Source of the DNA: Patescibacteria group bacterium
Lineage (GTDB): Bacteria; Patescibacteria; Paceibacteria; Moranbacterales; UBA1568
Length of the DNA: 10,300 nucleotides
Direction of reading: 5' to 3'
Assembly: GCA_030916685.1 (NCBI GenBank)
Contig: JAUPWD010000076.1
Span: 1-10,300 of the forward strand
Shown here piece after piece: positions 1 to 5,789 of this stretch; position 1 is the stretch's first letter, and each line of letters opens with the position of its first letter. A program made the translations under genes and the position numbers. The notes beneath the pieces were generated by a model. The model was not told where the DNA came from. It searched no databases and saw only the letters and a program-made list of their open reading frames with translations.

Positions 1-1991
1 ATGCCGAACCGTCCACGACGCTCGGCCATCTCGCCGGTTCCGCAGGTCGGACATTTGATACCGGTGGTCGGCTGATCCGCATTTTCTGATTTTTCGATGT
101 GTTTACATTTCGGGAAGTTCGAGCACGAGATGAATTTTCCGAAGCGACCTTCGCGTTCCATGAGCTTGCCGTTCTTGCAATCCGGACAATCCCGACCGAT
201 CTCTTTCGGTGGTTCCATGACCTTCCCTTCATCGGTGAGTGCTCCATCGCATTCAGGGAATTTCGCACAGGAGAAGAATTTTCCATTACGGGAGAGTTTC
301 ACGACCATGGCACCGCCACATTTCGGACACACTGTGCCTTCGGGGGCATCACCCATGTTGGTCACCTTGTCGATTTTGTCCTTACTCTTTACTTCCTTGG
401 AAAATGGCGTATAGAAATCAGCGAGCGTTTTCGCGTAGTCACGTTTACCATTCGCGATATCATCGAGTTTGTCTTCCATATCAGCGGTGAACGAGTCAGC
501 GAGGATATTCTGAAAGTGGAGGAAGAGAAAATCATCGACAACCATGCCGGTATCAGTGACCTGGAGCGCCTTGCCTTCCTTGATCACATAGCCTCGGTCT
601 TGGATGGTCTTCACGATGGCGGCGTAGGTCGATGGACGGCCGATGCCACGTTTCTCGAGTTCTTTCACGAGGCCGGCTTCGGTGTATCGATGTGGCGGTT
701 CGGTCTCTTTTTCTTCGGAATCGATTTTCAGGAGATCAAGCGGATCACTCGCCATGACTTTCGGTACTTCTACATCGTCGCCTCGCGCGGCGGTATCGAG
801 TGCGAGCCAACCGTCGAAGAGGAGGTGTGATCCATTCGCGGAGAAATTCGGAAGTGCGCGATCGGTCGTATTCGCAATGATTTTCGTACGGAGGATTTCC
901 GCATCGGTCATCTGCGAGGCGAGGGTTCGGGTACGGATGAGTGCGTAGAGTTTCTTCTCATCATCGGTCACGCCACCGGATTTCTTGAGTGGGTCGGTCG
1001 GTCGGATCGCCTCATGCGCTTCCTGGGCATTCTTGCTCTTCGTCTTGTAGGTGCGAATGGAGAGATACTTCTCGCCGAATTCTTTTTTTACCGCGGCGAT
1101 GATGTCTGGCATCGCATTTTCCGAGATGGAGATGCTGTCCGTTCGCATGTAGGTGATATGACCTTTTTCATAGAGTTTCTGTGCGGCGCGCATCGTGCGT
1201 GACGGAGACATGCCGAGGCGTGAGCTTCCTGCTTGCTGCAGGGTTGATGTGGTGAATGGAGCATAGGGGCGGCGAAGCGCTTCGGTTGTCGTAACTTCGA
1301 CGATTTCCCAGGATTTTTTTTGCGCGATGTCGAGAAGTTCTTTCACTTCTTTCTCTTCTTTCGGTTGTTTTACACAGGTGAAGAGAATTTCCTCTTTTCC
1401 TTTCGTCTTGCAGAGTGCGGTCACGATGAAATAGGTCTCTGGAATGAATGCACGGATTTCTTTCTCGCGTTCGGCGAGAATATGGAGCGCGGGGGACTGT
1501 ACGCGCCCGGCCGAGAGACCATACCGGACTTTCTTCCAGATGAGTCCGGAGAGATCATAGCCGACGAGACGATCGAGGATGCGACGTGCCTCCTGTGCTT
1601 TACGGAGATTGGTATCAAGCTCACGCGGATGAGCGACCGCTTCGATGACGGCCTTCTCGGTGATTTCATAGAAAAGGACGCGCTTCGGATCCTTGATCCC
1701 ACAGCTTTCAGCGACATGCCACGCGATAGCCTCTCCTTCGCGGTCGGGGTCGGTTGCGAGGAAAATAGTATCGGATTTTTTGGCGAGAGATTTGATTTCC
1801 CGGACGACGGAATCTTTGCCGGGGGAGATCTCATAATGCGGGATGAAACCTCCCTCGATATCGATCGCGATTTTATTTGATTTCGGGAGATCGCGGACAT
1901 GGCCGACGGAAGCAATCACGGTAAATTCGCCTTTGAGATATTTCTCAATAGTTTTCGCTTTCGATGGGGACTCGACGATGAGGAGTTTCAT
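1..1991 (-). CDS. topA: DNA topoisomerase I (type IA), C-terminus cut by window edge
   Basis: Relaxes negatively supercoiled DNA by single-strand passage through a 5'-phosphotyrosine intermediate. About 663 codons are present and the frame is open to the left edge, so the last zinc ribbon is incomplete. The protein starts MKLLIVESPSKAKT, the TOPRIM start with the catalytic Glu. The acidic triad lies in ATDPDREGEAIAWH (D81, D83, E85). GLSAGRVQSPAL and TYMRTDS follow, with the active tyrosine at about residue 281. After the core come at least three C4 zinc ribbons: CPKC near residue 555, CPDC near 600 and CPTC near 646. The ATG at 1989-1991 was chosen because the family's N-terminus begins exactly there; no Shine-Dalgarno precedes it. 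It lies 105 bases downstream of dprA on the same strand and may be cotranscribed with it. Long open frames on the opposite strand are shadows. Confidence 0.97.
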   Translation of the reverse strand, partial: MKLLIVESPSKAKTIEKYLKGEFTVIASVGHVRDLPKSNKIAIDIEGGFIPHYEISPGKDSVVREIKSLAKKSDTIFLATDPDREGEAIAWHVAESCGIKDPKRVLFYEITEKAVIEAVAHPRELDTNLRKAQEARRILDRLVGYDLSGLIWKKVRYGLSAGRVQSPALHILAEREKEIRAFIPETYFIVTALCKTKGKEEILFTCVKQPKEEKEVKELLDIAQKKSWEIVEVTTTEALRRPYAPFTTSTLQQAGSSRLGMSPSRTMRAAQKLYEKGHITYMRTDSISISENAMPDIIAAVKKEFGEKYLSIRTYKTKSKNAQEAHEAIRPTDPLKKSGGVTDDEKKLYALIRTRTLASQMTDAEILRTKIIANTTDRALPNFSANGSHLLFDGWLALDTAARGDDVEVPKVMASDPLDLLKIDSEEKETEPPHRYTEAGLVKELEKRGIGRPSTYAAIVKTIQDRGYVIKEGKALQVTDTGMVVDDFLFLHFQNILADSFTADMEDKLDDIANGKRDYAKTLADFYTPFSKEVKSKDKIDKVTNMGDAPEGTVCPKCGGAMVVKLSRNGKFFSCAKFPECDGALTDEGKVMEPPKEIGRDCPDCKNGKLMEREGRFGKFISCSNFPKCKHIEKSENADQPTTGIKCPTCGTGEMAERRGRFG

Positions 1992-2096
1992 AAATCAATA
2001 AGCAGATAACAAATAGCAATTAACACAAATCAATAAACAATATTTGAGCACACGTTTTTTTGTGTGTTAATTGTTTTTTGTTGATTGTTGGCTGAT
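1992..2096 (-). promoter_or_regulatory. AT-rich dprA-topA gap with inverted repeat
   Basis: CAATTAACACA (2017-2027) is complementary to TGTGTTAATTG (2063-2073), giving an 11-bp stem. Inside it is a smaller hairpin, CACAC (2049-2053) with GTGTG (2062-2066). The decamer AAATCAATAA occurs twice in direct orientation, at 1992-2001 and 2027-2036. In topA mRNA this structure would end about 26 bases before the start codon. No U-run follows the stem in the direction of transcription, so it is not a normal terminator. A leader or processing element is possible; chance pairing in AT-rich DNA cannot be excluded. Confidence 0.35.
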
Positions 2097-3197
2097 TCAC
2101 ATTCTTATATATTGCTGTCCGCCGACATTTTTGGCAAGGCCTTGGAGTTCGAGAAGTGTGAGCTCCGCCATAACCTGGGTCGTCCCCAGTGTAGAGCGTT
2201 TCAGGATCGTGTCAATATGAAGTGCTTCATGGGAGAGCATATTCCAAAGAGCCATCGCTTCTCGGGAGAGATTTTTCGGAGCTTCCGGTGTGTACGATTC
2301 CGTTTTCTGATGTGGCGCCAGATGAGGGTATTCTTCCAGGATGTCCGCGATACTGACGACGGGCTTCGCGCCCTGTCTGATGAGTTGGTGGCAGCCAGTC
2401 GAGAGGGGTGAGAAAATCGATCCGGGAACCGCGAACACTTCACGATTATAATCAAGCGCGAGTCGTACGGTAATGGCAGTGCCGCTTTTCTCCGCCGCCT
2501 CGATGACGAGCGTTCCCTGACTCAGTCCGGCGAGGATGCGGTTTCTCGCAGGGAAGGTCCCCTTGTTCGCATCGGTTCCCGGGGGATACTCGGAAATGAG
2601 TGCGCCGCTTCGGCAGACGTCCTGTGCGAGCGCCAGATGGGATTGCGGCGTGACGTGTGCGTCATCGATACCGCTCCCGAGTACCGCGATGGTCTCGCCG
2701 TGATTTCGAAGTGCGGCGTGATGTGCGTCGGAGTCAATACCGAAGGCAAGTCCCGATACGACGACGAATCCTGCCTGTACCGCTTCGGTCGCGAATTTCT
2801 CCGCGGCCTGCCTACCATAATTCGTGTGGCGCCGAGAACCGATGATAGTGATGAATGGTTTTTCATTCCAACCGGTGAAATTCCCGCGCACATAGAGAAG
2901 AGGAGGAAAGTCGGGAATTTCTCGGAGGAGCGACGGATATTTCGGATCGAAGAAGGGGAGAATCTCGATATTATTTTTCTCGAGCTCGTCGTTTGCTTGC
3001 TCGAGAGAGAATGTCTGTTTCGTTTGAAATATCGCCTCGCGGATTTTTGGTCCGATGTCCGGGATATTTTGAAATGCCTGTATTGGACTTTCCCAGGCTT
3101 CCTGTGGCGTATCAAAATGCTCGAGTATGGCAAGGAGTGTCTTTGCTCCAACGCCTGATATGGAACGGAGCGCATGGAGATAGATGTACGGATTCAT
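2097..3197 (-). CDS. dprA: DNA processing protein DprA (Smf)
   Basis: DprA binds single-stranded DNA that has entered the cell and loads RecA onto it during natural transformation. At 366 residues it has the usual three parts. An N-terminal helix-hairpin-helix/SAM-like segment (about 1-60, with ISGVGAKT and IPDIGPKI) is followed by the DprA Rossmann domain (about 75-285). That domain shows IIGSRRHTNYGRQ, VVSGLAFGIDSDAHHAAL, AVLGSGID, SEYPPGT, FPARNRILAGLS and FAVPGS. A C-terminal winged helix (about 305-366) completes it. The frame continues upstream to a TTG at 3236. I chose the ATG at 3195-3197 because a minus-strand promoter (-10 at 3215-3220) lies between the two and the family starts with the HhH segment. 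The gene is divergent from the tRNA cluster. Canonical Y and P positions in the Rossmann motifs vary slightly, but nothing essential is clearly missing. Confidence 0.96.
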   Translation of the reverse strand: MNPYIYLHALRSISGVGAKTLLAILEHFDTPQEAWESPIQAFQNIPDIGPKIREAIFQTKQTFSLEQANDELEKNNIEILPFFDPKYPSLLREIPDFPPLLYVRGNFTGWNEKPFITIIGSRRHTNYGRQAAEKFATEAVQAGFVVVSGLAFGIDSDAHHAALRNHGETIAVLGSGIDDAHVTPQSHLALAQDVCRSGALISEYPPGTDANKGTFPARNRILAGLSQGTLVIEAAEKSGTAITVRLALDYNREVFAVPGSIFSPLSTGCHQLIRQGAKPVVSIADILEEYPHLAPHQKTESYTPEAPKNLSREAMALWNMLSHEALHIDTILKRSTLGTTQVMAELTLLELQGLAKNVGGQQYIRM

Positions 3198-3214
3198 GGG
3201 GTTTGTTTTTTGCC

Positions 3215-3243
3215 ATTTTAACTTGCTTATAGACAATTTTCAA
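3215..3243 (-). promoter_or_regulatory. dprA promoter, sigma-70 type
   Basis: Read on the minus strand, a -35 box TTGAAA (3243-3238) is followed after exactly 17 bases by a -10 box TAAAAT (3220-3215). Each matches the consensus at five of six positions. Transcription would start near 3208, about 11 bases before the ATG at 3197, so the upstream TTG start could not be used. The -35 box lies within the spacer of the tRNA-Ala promoter on the other strand. Confidence 0.6.
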
Positions 3244-3257
3244 ATATTCCGTATAAT
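3230..3257 (+). promoter_or_regulatory. tRNA-Ala promoter, sigma-70 type
   Basis: The -35 box TAGACA (3230-3235) has five of six consensus bases. The -10 box TATAAT (3252-3257) is perfect and the spacer is 16 bases. The predicted start near 3264 is about nine bases before the tRNA-Ala gene. It shares DNA with the opposing dprA promoter. Confidence 0.7.
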
Positions 3258-3272
3258 AGACCTATTGCTTTT

Positions 3273-3345
3273 GGGCCGTTAGCTCATCTGGTAGAGCACC
3301 GCATTTGCAATGCGGGGGTGGCAGGTTCGAGTCCTGTACGGTCCA
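3273..3345 (+). tRNA. tRNA-Ala (anticodon UGC)
   Basis: A full cloverleaf can be drawn. Acceptor GGGCCGT (3273-3279) pairs with ACGGTCC (3338-3344). The anticodon stem CCGCA/TGCGG encloses loop TTTGCAA, with anticodon TGC at 3306-3308. The T-arm contains GGTTCGAGTCC. The third acceptor pair is G-U, the main alanine identity element. The 3' CCA is not encoded: the bases after discriminator A are CAC. Confidence 0.97.
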
Positions 3346-3364
3346 CACAATAGCATGAAATAAA

Positions 3365-3391
3365 AAGATTCCTCAGAGTCTTGATTTTTTT
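3365..3391 (+). terminator. Weak terminator after tRNA-Ala
   Basis: AAGATT (3365-3370) and AGTCTT (3377-3382) form a six-pair stem with one G-U pair and a CCTCAG loop. Seven T residues follow at 3385-3391. The stem is short, so read-through is likely. The same bases provide the -35 box of the next promoter. Confidence 0.45.
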
Positions 3392-3409
3392 GTTTTGTTA
3401 TTGTATGCT
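3381..3409 (+). promoter_or_regulatory. Promoter for the Ile-fMet-Met-Asp tRNA block
   Basis: A -35 box TTGATT (3381-3386) and a -10 box TATGCT (3404-3409) are separated by exactly 17 bases; each has four of six consensus bases. The predicted start near 3416 is about nine bases before tRNA-Ile, the same distance as for tRNA-Ala. Confidence 0.5.
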
Positions 3410-3424
3410 GTGAAAGCTTTTCTC

Positions 3425-3501
3425 GGGCGATTAGCTCAGCTGGTTAGAGCGCGACACTGATAATGTCGAGGTCCCAAGTTCGAATCTTGGATCGCCCACC
3501 A
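3425..3501 (+). tRNA. tRNA-Ile (anticodon GAU), CCA encoded
   Basis: Acceptor GGGCGAT (3425-3431) pairs with ATCGCCC (3491-3497). The anticodon stem CGACA/TGTCG encloses loop CTGATAA, with anticodon GAT at 3459-3461. The T-arm is CCAAG TTCGAAT CTTGG. Discriminator A is at 3498 and a genomic CCA at 3499-3501. The pairing is regular throughout. Confidence 0.97.
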
Positions 3502-3536
3502 ACCGTGATATTGCGCGGAAAAGTATGAGAAAATAC

Positions 3537-3610
3537 AGCGGGGTGGAGCAGTCCGGCAGCTCGCCTGGCTCATAACCAGGAGGTCACAGGTTCGAATCCT
3601 GTCCCCGCAA
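3537..3610 (+). tRNA. Initiator tRNA-fMet (anticodon CAU), atypical
   Basis: Acceptor AGCGGGG (3537-3543) faces CCCCGCA (3603-3609), leaving position 1-72 unpaired as A-A. An unpaired 1-72 is the initiator hallmark, although most bacteria have C-A. The D-stem GAGC/GCTC gives A11-U24, a second initiator feature. The anticodon stem CCTGG/CCAGG encloses loop CTCATAA. It therefore has G-C pairs at 30-40 and 31-39, but U-A at 29-41, where most bacteria have a third G-C pair. The 3' CCA is not encoded (CAA follows discriminator A). Confidence 0.93.
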
Positions 3611-3632
3611 CAAATGAATAGAGAGAAATTGA

Positions 3633-3706
3633 GGCAGGGTAGCTCAGTTGGTTAGAGCACAGCACTCATAACGCTGAGGTCGCGGGTTCGAATCTCGCCC
3701 CTGCTA
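3633..3706 (+). tRNA. tRNA with CAU anticodon: elongator Met or Ile2
   Basis: Acceptor GGCAGGG (3633-3639) pairs with CCCTGCT (3699-3705), beginning with a G-U pair. The anticodon stem CAGCA/CGCTG has an A-C mismatch at 31-39 and encloses CTCATAA. The T-arm is GCGGG TTCGAAT CTCGC. Pairing at 1-72 and the elongator-type D-arm separate it from the initiator next door. A CAU anticodon can be methionine, or isoleucine after lysidine modification; elongator Met is my preference, without proof. CCA is not encoded. Confidence 0.9.
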
Positions 3707-3722
3707 CTGACGGAAAACAATT

Positions 3723-3799
3723 GGGGGCGTAGCTCAGCTGGTTAGAGCGCCACACTGTCACTGTGGAGGTCGCGGGTTCGAATCCCGTCGCTCCCGCCA
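3723..3799 (+). tRNA. tRNA-Asp (anticodon GUC), CCA encoded
   Basis: Acceptor GGGGGCG (3723-3729) pairs with CGCTCCC (3789-3795), with one G-U pair. The anticodon stem CCACA/TGTGG encloses CTGTCAC, with anticodon GTC at 3757-3759. The discriminator is G (3796), as expected for aspartate, followed by genomic CCA at 3797-3799. Pieces of this gene's 3' end recur downstream at 3975-3989 and 4067-4083. An antisense open frame here is an artefact. Confidence 0.97.
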
Positions 3800-3800
3800 A

Positions 3801-3840
3801 ATACATAAAAACCCACCTTTAATGGTGGGTTTTTATGTAT
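3801..3840. terminator. Strong terminator of the tRNA cluster
   Basis: A 17-bp perfect inverted repeat (3801-3817 with 3824-3840) surrounds the six-base loop TTTAAT. The GC core CCCACC/GGTGGG is flanked by A-tract and T-tract, so the plus-strand transcript has its U-run in the distal arm. The symmetry means it could stop transcription in both directions. It begins two bases after the encoded CCA of tRNA-Asp. Confidence 0.88.
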
Positions 3841-4086
3841 GGCGAGGAGCGAAGAACGCAAACTGCTTTGCGTTCGTCGGGATGAGAAGGGCGGAGCGAT
3901 GTTTCGCAAGCATGCGAAACCGCGAGCCGGGGTCGCAGAATTTTTCTTGCGACGGCAAGGAAAATATCTATGACCGAATCCCGTCGCTCTTTCATTGAGT
4001 CGACCTGCCCAAGGCAGATAAAAGTTTATGCCCTTCAGGGTAAATCCCTGCCTACCGGCAGGCAGGCCGTCGCCCGCCAAATAAAG
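3841..4086. repeat. Non-coding hairpin mosaic with tRNA-Asp 3'-end fragments
   Basis: I see no credible gene here. Small hairpins occur in series: GAACGCAAA/TTTGCGTTC (3854-3862 with 3867-3875), GTTTCGCA/TGCGAAAC (3901-3908 with 3913-3920), GTCGCA/TGCGAC (3932-3937 with 3948-3953), CTGCC/GGCAG (4005-4009 with 4013-4017) and CCTGCC/GGCAGG (4047-4052 with 4057-4062). Fifteen bases of the tRNA-Asp T-arm and acceptor (3779-3793) recur exactly at 3975-3989. Bases 4067-4083 match tRNA positions 3785-3803, apart from a two-base gap. The arrangement suggests a dispersed repeat, or the scar of an element that used the tRNA end. A 44-codon plus-strand frame from 3838 has no known relatives I can name with confidence. 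Confidence 0.55.
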
Positions 4087-4106
4087 AAAATCCCGATCAA
4101 TCAGGA
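4084..4106 (-). terminator. Possible terminator of the membrane-protein gene
   Basis: Read on the minus strand, TCCTGA and TCGGGA (4106-4101 and 4096-4091) form a six-pair stem with a TTGA loop and one G-U pair. TTTTCTTT follows. It lies about 30 bases beyond the stop codon at 4137. Confidence 0.4.
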
Positions 4107-4136
4107 CCGATATTTTTCGTTTTTAAGATGGATATT

Positions 4137-4796
4137 TCAGTGTGCGAATCCGACTGGTGCCTCTGTGGATGGAAATATTTTTAGGAGCTCTTGGCGCACC
4201 TTATCATCAGTCTTGATACTTTCTGTAAAAACTTTCGTGATAGCCCCTGTAACATTCCCTTCTGGACCCCAATCCGTTGGTGTGACATCTTTTCTTACTA
4301 TCTTATCAAGCGTAACAATTTCATTCCTTGAACTGAACCAAAGCATCGTGAATCGCTGCTCATTTTCAAATGTTCCGTTGATAGTATAGACACCACCATC
4401 CTTCGCTATTTTCAAACCATTTTTTGTAATGAGTGTAGCGGTTTCTTTTTGTAATTCGGTGATATTTTTTGTTGTTCCTGCTTTTACCCTCAAATGGTAT
4501 TCTGGTAAATCACGGGTGTCATGTCTGTAAACCGTCGCTCTTTCCGAGAGATCTTCAGTGGCGCTGTTTTCACTGCTTTTGAAAACAAAGTTTCCAATTC
4601 GATAGGGCATCTTCATTCCATAGAAATTCGCCTCCGAAGGTTCTTTTTTGGCGTATCTTTCGTAGATAGTTAGGGCGTCTTTTGCGAATTCTTGCTGGCT
4701 CTTCGGATCTAGCTTCATATAGTAGCGGAATCCAAAGAAGCCAATGCTGGAGATGATGGCGATGAATATAAATAGTGTGATGAGGAATTTTTTCAT
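4137..4796 (-). CDS. Membrane-anchored protein of unknown function
   Basis: I do not recognise this 219-residue protein. It begins MKKF, followed by a hydrophobic helix at about residues 4-24, then FRYYMKLDPKS. This looks like an uncleaved signal anchor with the rest outside the membrane; no lipobox cysteine is visible. The remaining 190 residues are soluble and mixed in charge, without cysteines or a catalytic motif I can name. A charged, helix-prone stretch (about 28-55) precedes a probable beta-rich region with GGVYTINGTFENEQRF and RNEIVTL. The ATG at 4794-4796 gives the natural start of the anchor and has no Shine-Dalgarno. The coding DNA appears more AT-rich than its neighbours. It is divergent from the SurA-N gene, and a possible terminator follows. 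I think it is a real gene because of its coherent anchor-plus-domain layout and length, but its role is unknown. Confidence 0.78.
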   Translation of the reverse strand: MKKFLITLFIFIAIISSIGFFGFRYYMKLDPKSQQEFAKDALTIYERYAKKEPSEANFYGMKMPYRIGNFVFKSSENSATEDLSERATVYRHDTRDLPEYHLRVKAGTTKNITELQKETATLITKNGLKIAKDGGVYTINGTFENEQRFTMLWFSSRNEIVTLDKIVRKDVTPTDWGPEGNVTGAITKVFTESIKTDDKVRQELLKIFPSTEAPVGFAH

Positions 4797-4847
4797 AAAA
4801 ATTGATATGTGAGATAATTAATGATACTAAGGGCAGTATACACCATG

Positions 4848-4865
4848 CCACCAATGATGTGGTGG
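4848..4865. promoter_or_regulatory. Small hairpin between divergent genes
   Basis: CCACCA (4848-4853) pairs with TGGTGG (4860-4865) around ATGATG. The stem can be extended with CCAT and ATGG after a one-base bulge. There is no T-run. It may be an operator-like palindrome between the two divergent membrane-protein genes, but nothing shows a binding protein. Confidence 0.25.
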
Positions 4866-4889
4866 ATGGATTGAGAATTAAGATGCCCC

Positions 4890-4918
4890 TCGACCTTAAT
4901 TGATTTTCCCCATATACT
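4890..4918 (+). promoter_or_regulatory. Promoter of the SurA-N gene
   Basis: A -35 box TCGACC (4890-4895, four of six consensus bases) and a -10 box TATACT (4913-4918, five of six) are separated by exactly 17 bases. The -10 box sits between CCCC (4908-4911) and GGGG (4922-4925). The start near 4925 leaves a leader of about 24 bases before the ATG at 4949. Confidence 0.55.
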
Positions 4919-4948
4919 ATAGGGGTAATTTGATTGATATTGATTTTT

Positions 4949-5704
4949 ATGGAAACAGAGATACGGGAAGCAGAGGTTACTGAGACATCTGCCAGTGAGT
5001 CAGGGAAAGAAGTATCAGCACAGACAATTGAACGGATGAAGCGGTTTCATCGGACGGTTAGGGTAAATAAAAAAGCGGTCATAGGGGCGGCCGTTCTCAT
5101 TGTGGTAGTCGGCGCATTCTATTCTTTGCGTGGATTGTTCATTGCCGCGATGGTTGACGGAAGTCCAATCAGTCGGTGGAGCATCGTTCGTGAATTGGAA
5201 AAGAAATCCGGGGAGCAAGCATTGGATGCGCTCATCACGAAGCATCTTATCCGTACTGCTGCTATGAAGTCGGGCGTCGTAGTAAACTCTTCCGATGTAG
5301 ATCAGGAAATAGCGAAAATCACCGAGCAGGTGACGAAGCAGGGAGGAACGCTTGCGATGGCATTGGAACAGCAGGGGATGACCGAAGAGATCTTTCGTGA
5401 ACAGATCGTCCTTCAGAAAGAATTGGAAGGAATTCTTGAGGAGAAGGTGGTGGTGACCGATGAAGATGTCGCCGCATATATCGCGCAGTCCAAAGCGGCA
5501 ACCCCGAAAGGGATAGCGGAGGAAGATTTTAAGAATCAGATCCGAGAACAACTCAAGGGGCAGAAATTCAATGCGGAGGCCTCGAAATGGGTATCTGAAG
5601 CGAAGGCGAATGCAAAGATACAGTATTTCGTTCCGTATGCACCGAAGCCATTGCCGGCCCAGGATCTTTCGGAAGGGGCTATGTCAAGCGAATTGAAGCA
5701 GTAA
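4949..5704 (+). CDS. Membrane-anchored SurA-N-type chaperone, no PPIase domain
   Basis: This is a 251-residue bitopic membrane protein. Residues 1-41 are acidic and then basic, and probably cytoplasmic. A single hydrophobic helix spans about 43-60. Residues 68-230 resemble the SurA/PrsA N-terminal chaperone fold: DALITKHLIRTAAMKSGVVV, SDVDQEIAKI, EIFREQIVLQKELE, VTDEDVAAYI and a final helix (about 194-228) ending in IQYF. In SurA and PrsA a parvulin-type proline isomerase domain is inserted before that final helix. Here only about 12 residues lie between, so the enzyme domain is absent. A holdase or folding helper for secreted proteins is inferred. The ATG at 4949 was preferred to the upstream TTG at 4934 because the promoter places the transcript start just upstream and the TTG adds only five hydrophobic residues. 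A strong terminator follows 23 bases after the stop. Confidence 0.85.
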   Translation: METEIREAEVTETSASESGKEVSAQTIERMKRFHRTVRVNKKAVIGAAVLIVVVGAFYSLRGLFIAAMVDGSPISRWSIVRELEKKSGEQALDALITKHLIRTAAMKSGVVVNSSDVDQEIAKITEQVTKQGGTLAMALEQQGMTEEIFREQIVLQKELEGILEEKVVVTDEDVAAYIAQSKAATPKGIAEEDFKNQIREQLKGQKFNAEASKWVSEAKANAKIQYFVPYAPKPLPAQDLSEGAMSSELKQ

Positions 5705-5727
5705 TCATAGAAATACTTTTTTGAGAG

Positions 5728-5752
5728 TCCAGGGGGCATCCCCTGGATTTTT
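5728..5752 (+). terminator. Terminator of the SurA-N gene
   Basis: TCCAGGGG (5728-5735) pairs perfectly with CCCCTGGA (5740-5747) around a four-base loop, and five T residues follow. This is a textbook intrinsic terminator. The next promoter's -35 box begins three bases later. Confidence 0.9.
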
Positions 5753-5754
5753 GC

Positions 5755-5783
5755 TTGACAAAAACAAAAATGTTTGCTTTAAT
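5755..5783 (+). promoter_or_regulatory. Near-consensus promoter with no protein gene behind it
   Basis: The -35 box TTGACA (5755-5760) is perfect. The spacer is 17 bases, and the -10 box TTTAAT (5778-5783) has five of six consensus bases. A TG at 5775-5776 adds an extended -10. The predicted start is near 5790. It is the best promoter in the window, yet the next coding start is 517 bases away, which points to a small RNA. Confidence 0.78.
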
Positions 5784-5789
5784 AGGAGT

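Noticed and set aside
99..830. Plus-strand open frame of 243 codons opposite topA
   Set aside because: Shadow of topA codon usage. The minus strand has all type IA topoisomerase motifs, and the frame has no family features.
3198..3236. TTG-initiated dprA extension of 13 residues
   Set aside because: It lies upstream of the predicted dprA transcription start and within the promoter region; family members begin near the ATG at 3197.
3838..3972. Plus-strand 44-codon frame starting at the terminator
   Set aside because: It begins in the terminator arm, has no ribosome site and is made of the hairpin repeats; the basic composition follows from the repeats.
3742..4080. Minus-strand open frame of 112 codons ending in GGSDGIRTRDLHSDSVAL
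   Set aside because: Its C-terminal part is the antisense of tRNA-Asp and the terminator, and the rest reads through the repeat mosaic. Such antisense-tRNA peptides are frequently deposited as hypothetical proteins, so database hits would not prove a gene.
3970..4389. Plus-strand open frame of 139 codons
   Set aside because: It runs through the repeat mosaic and then antisense through the membrane-protein gene; its composition is not protein-like.
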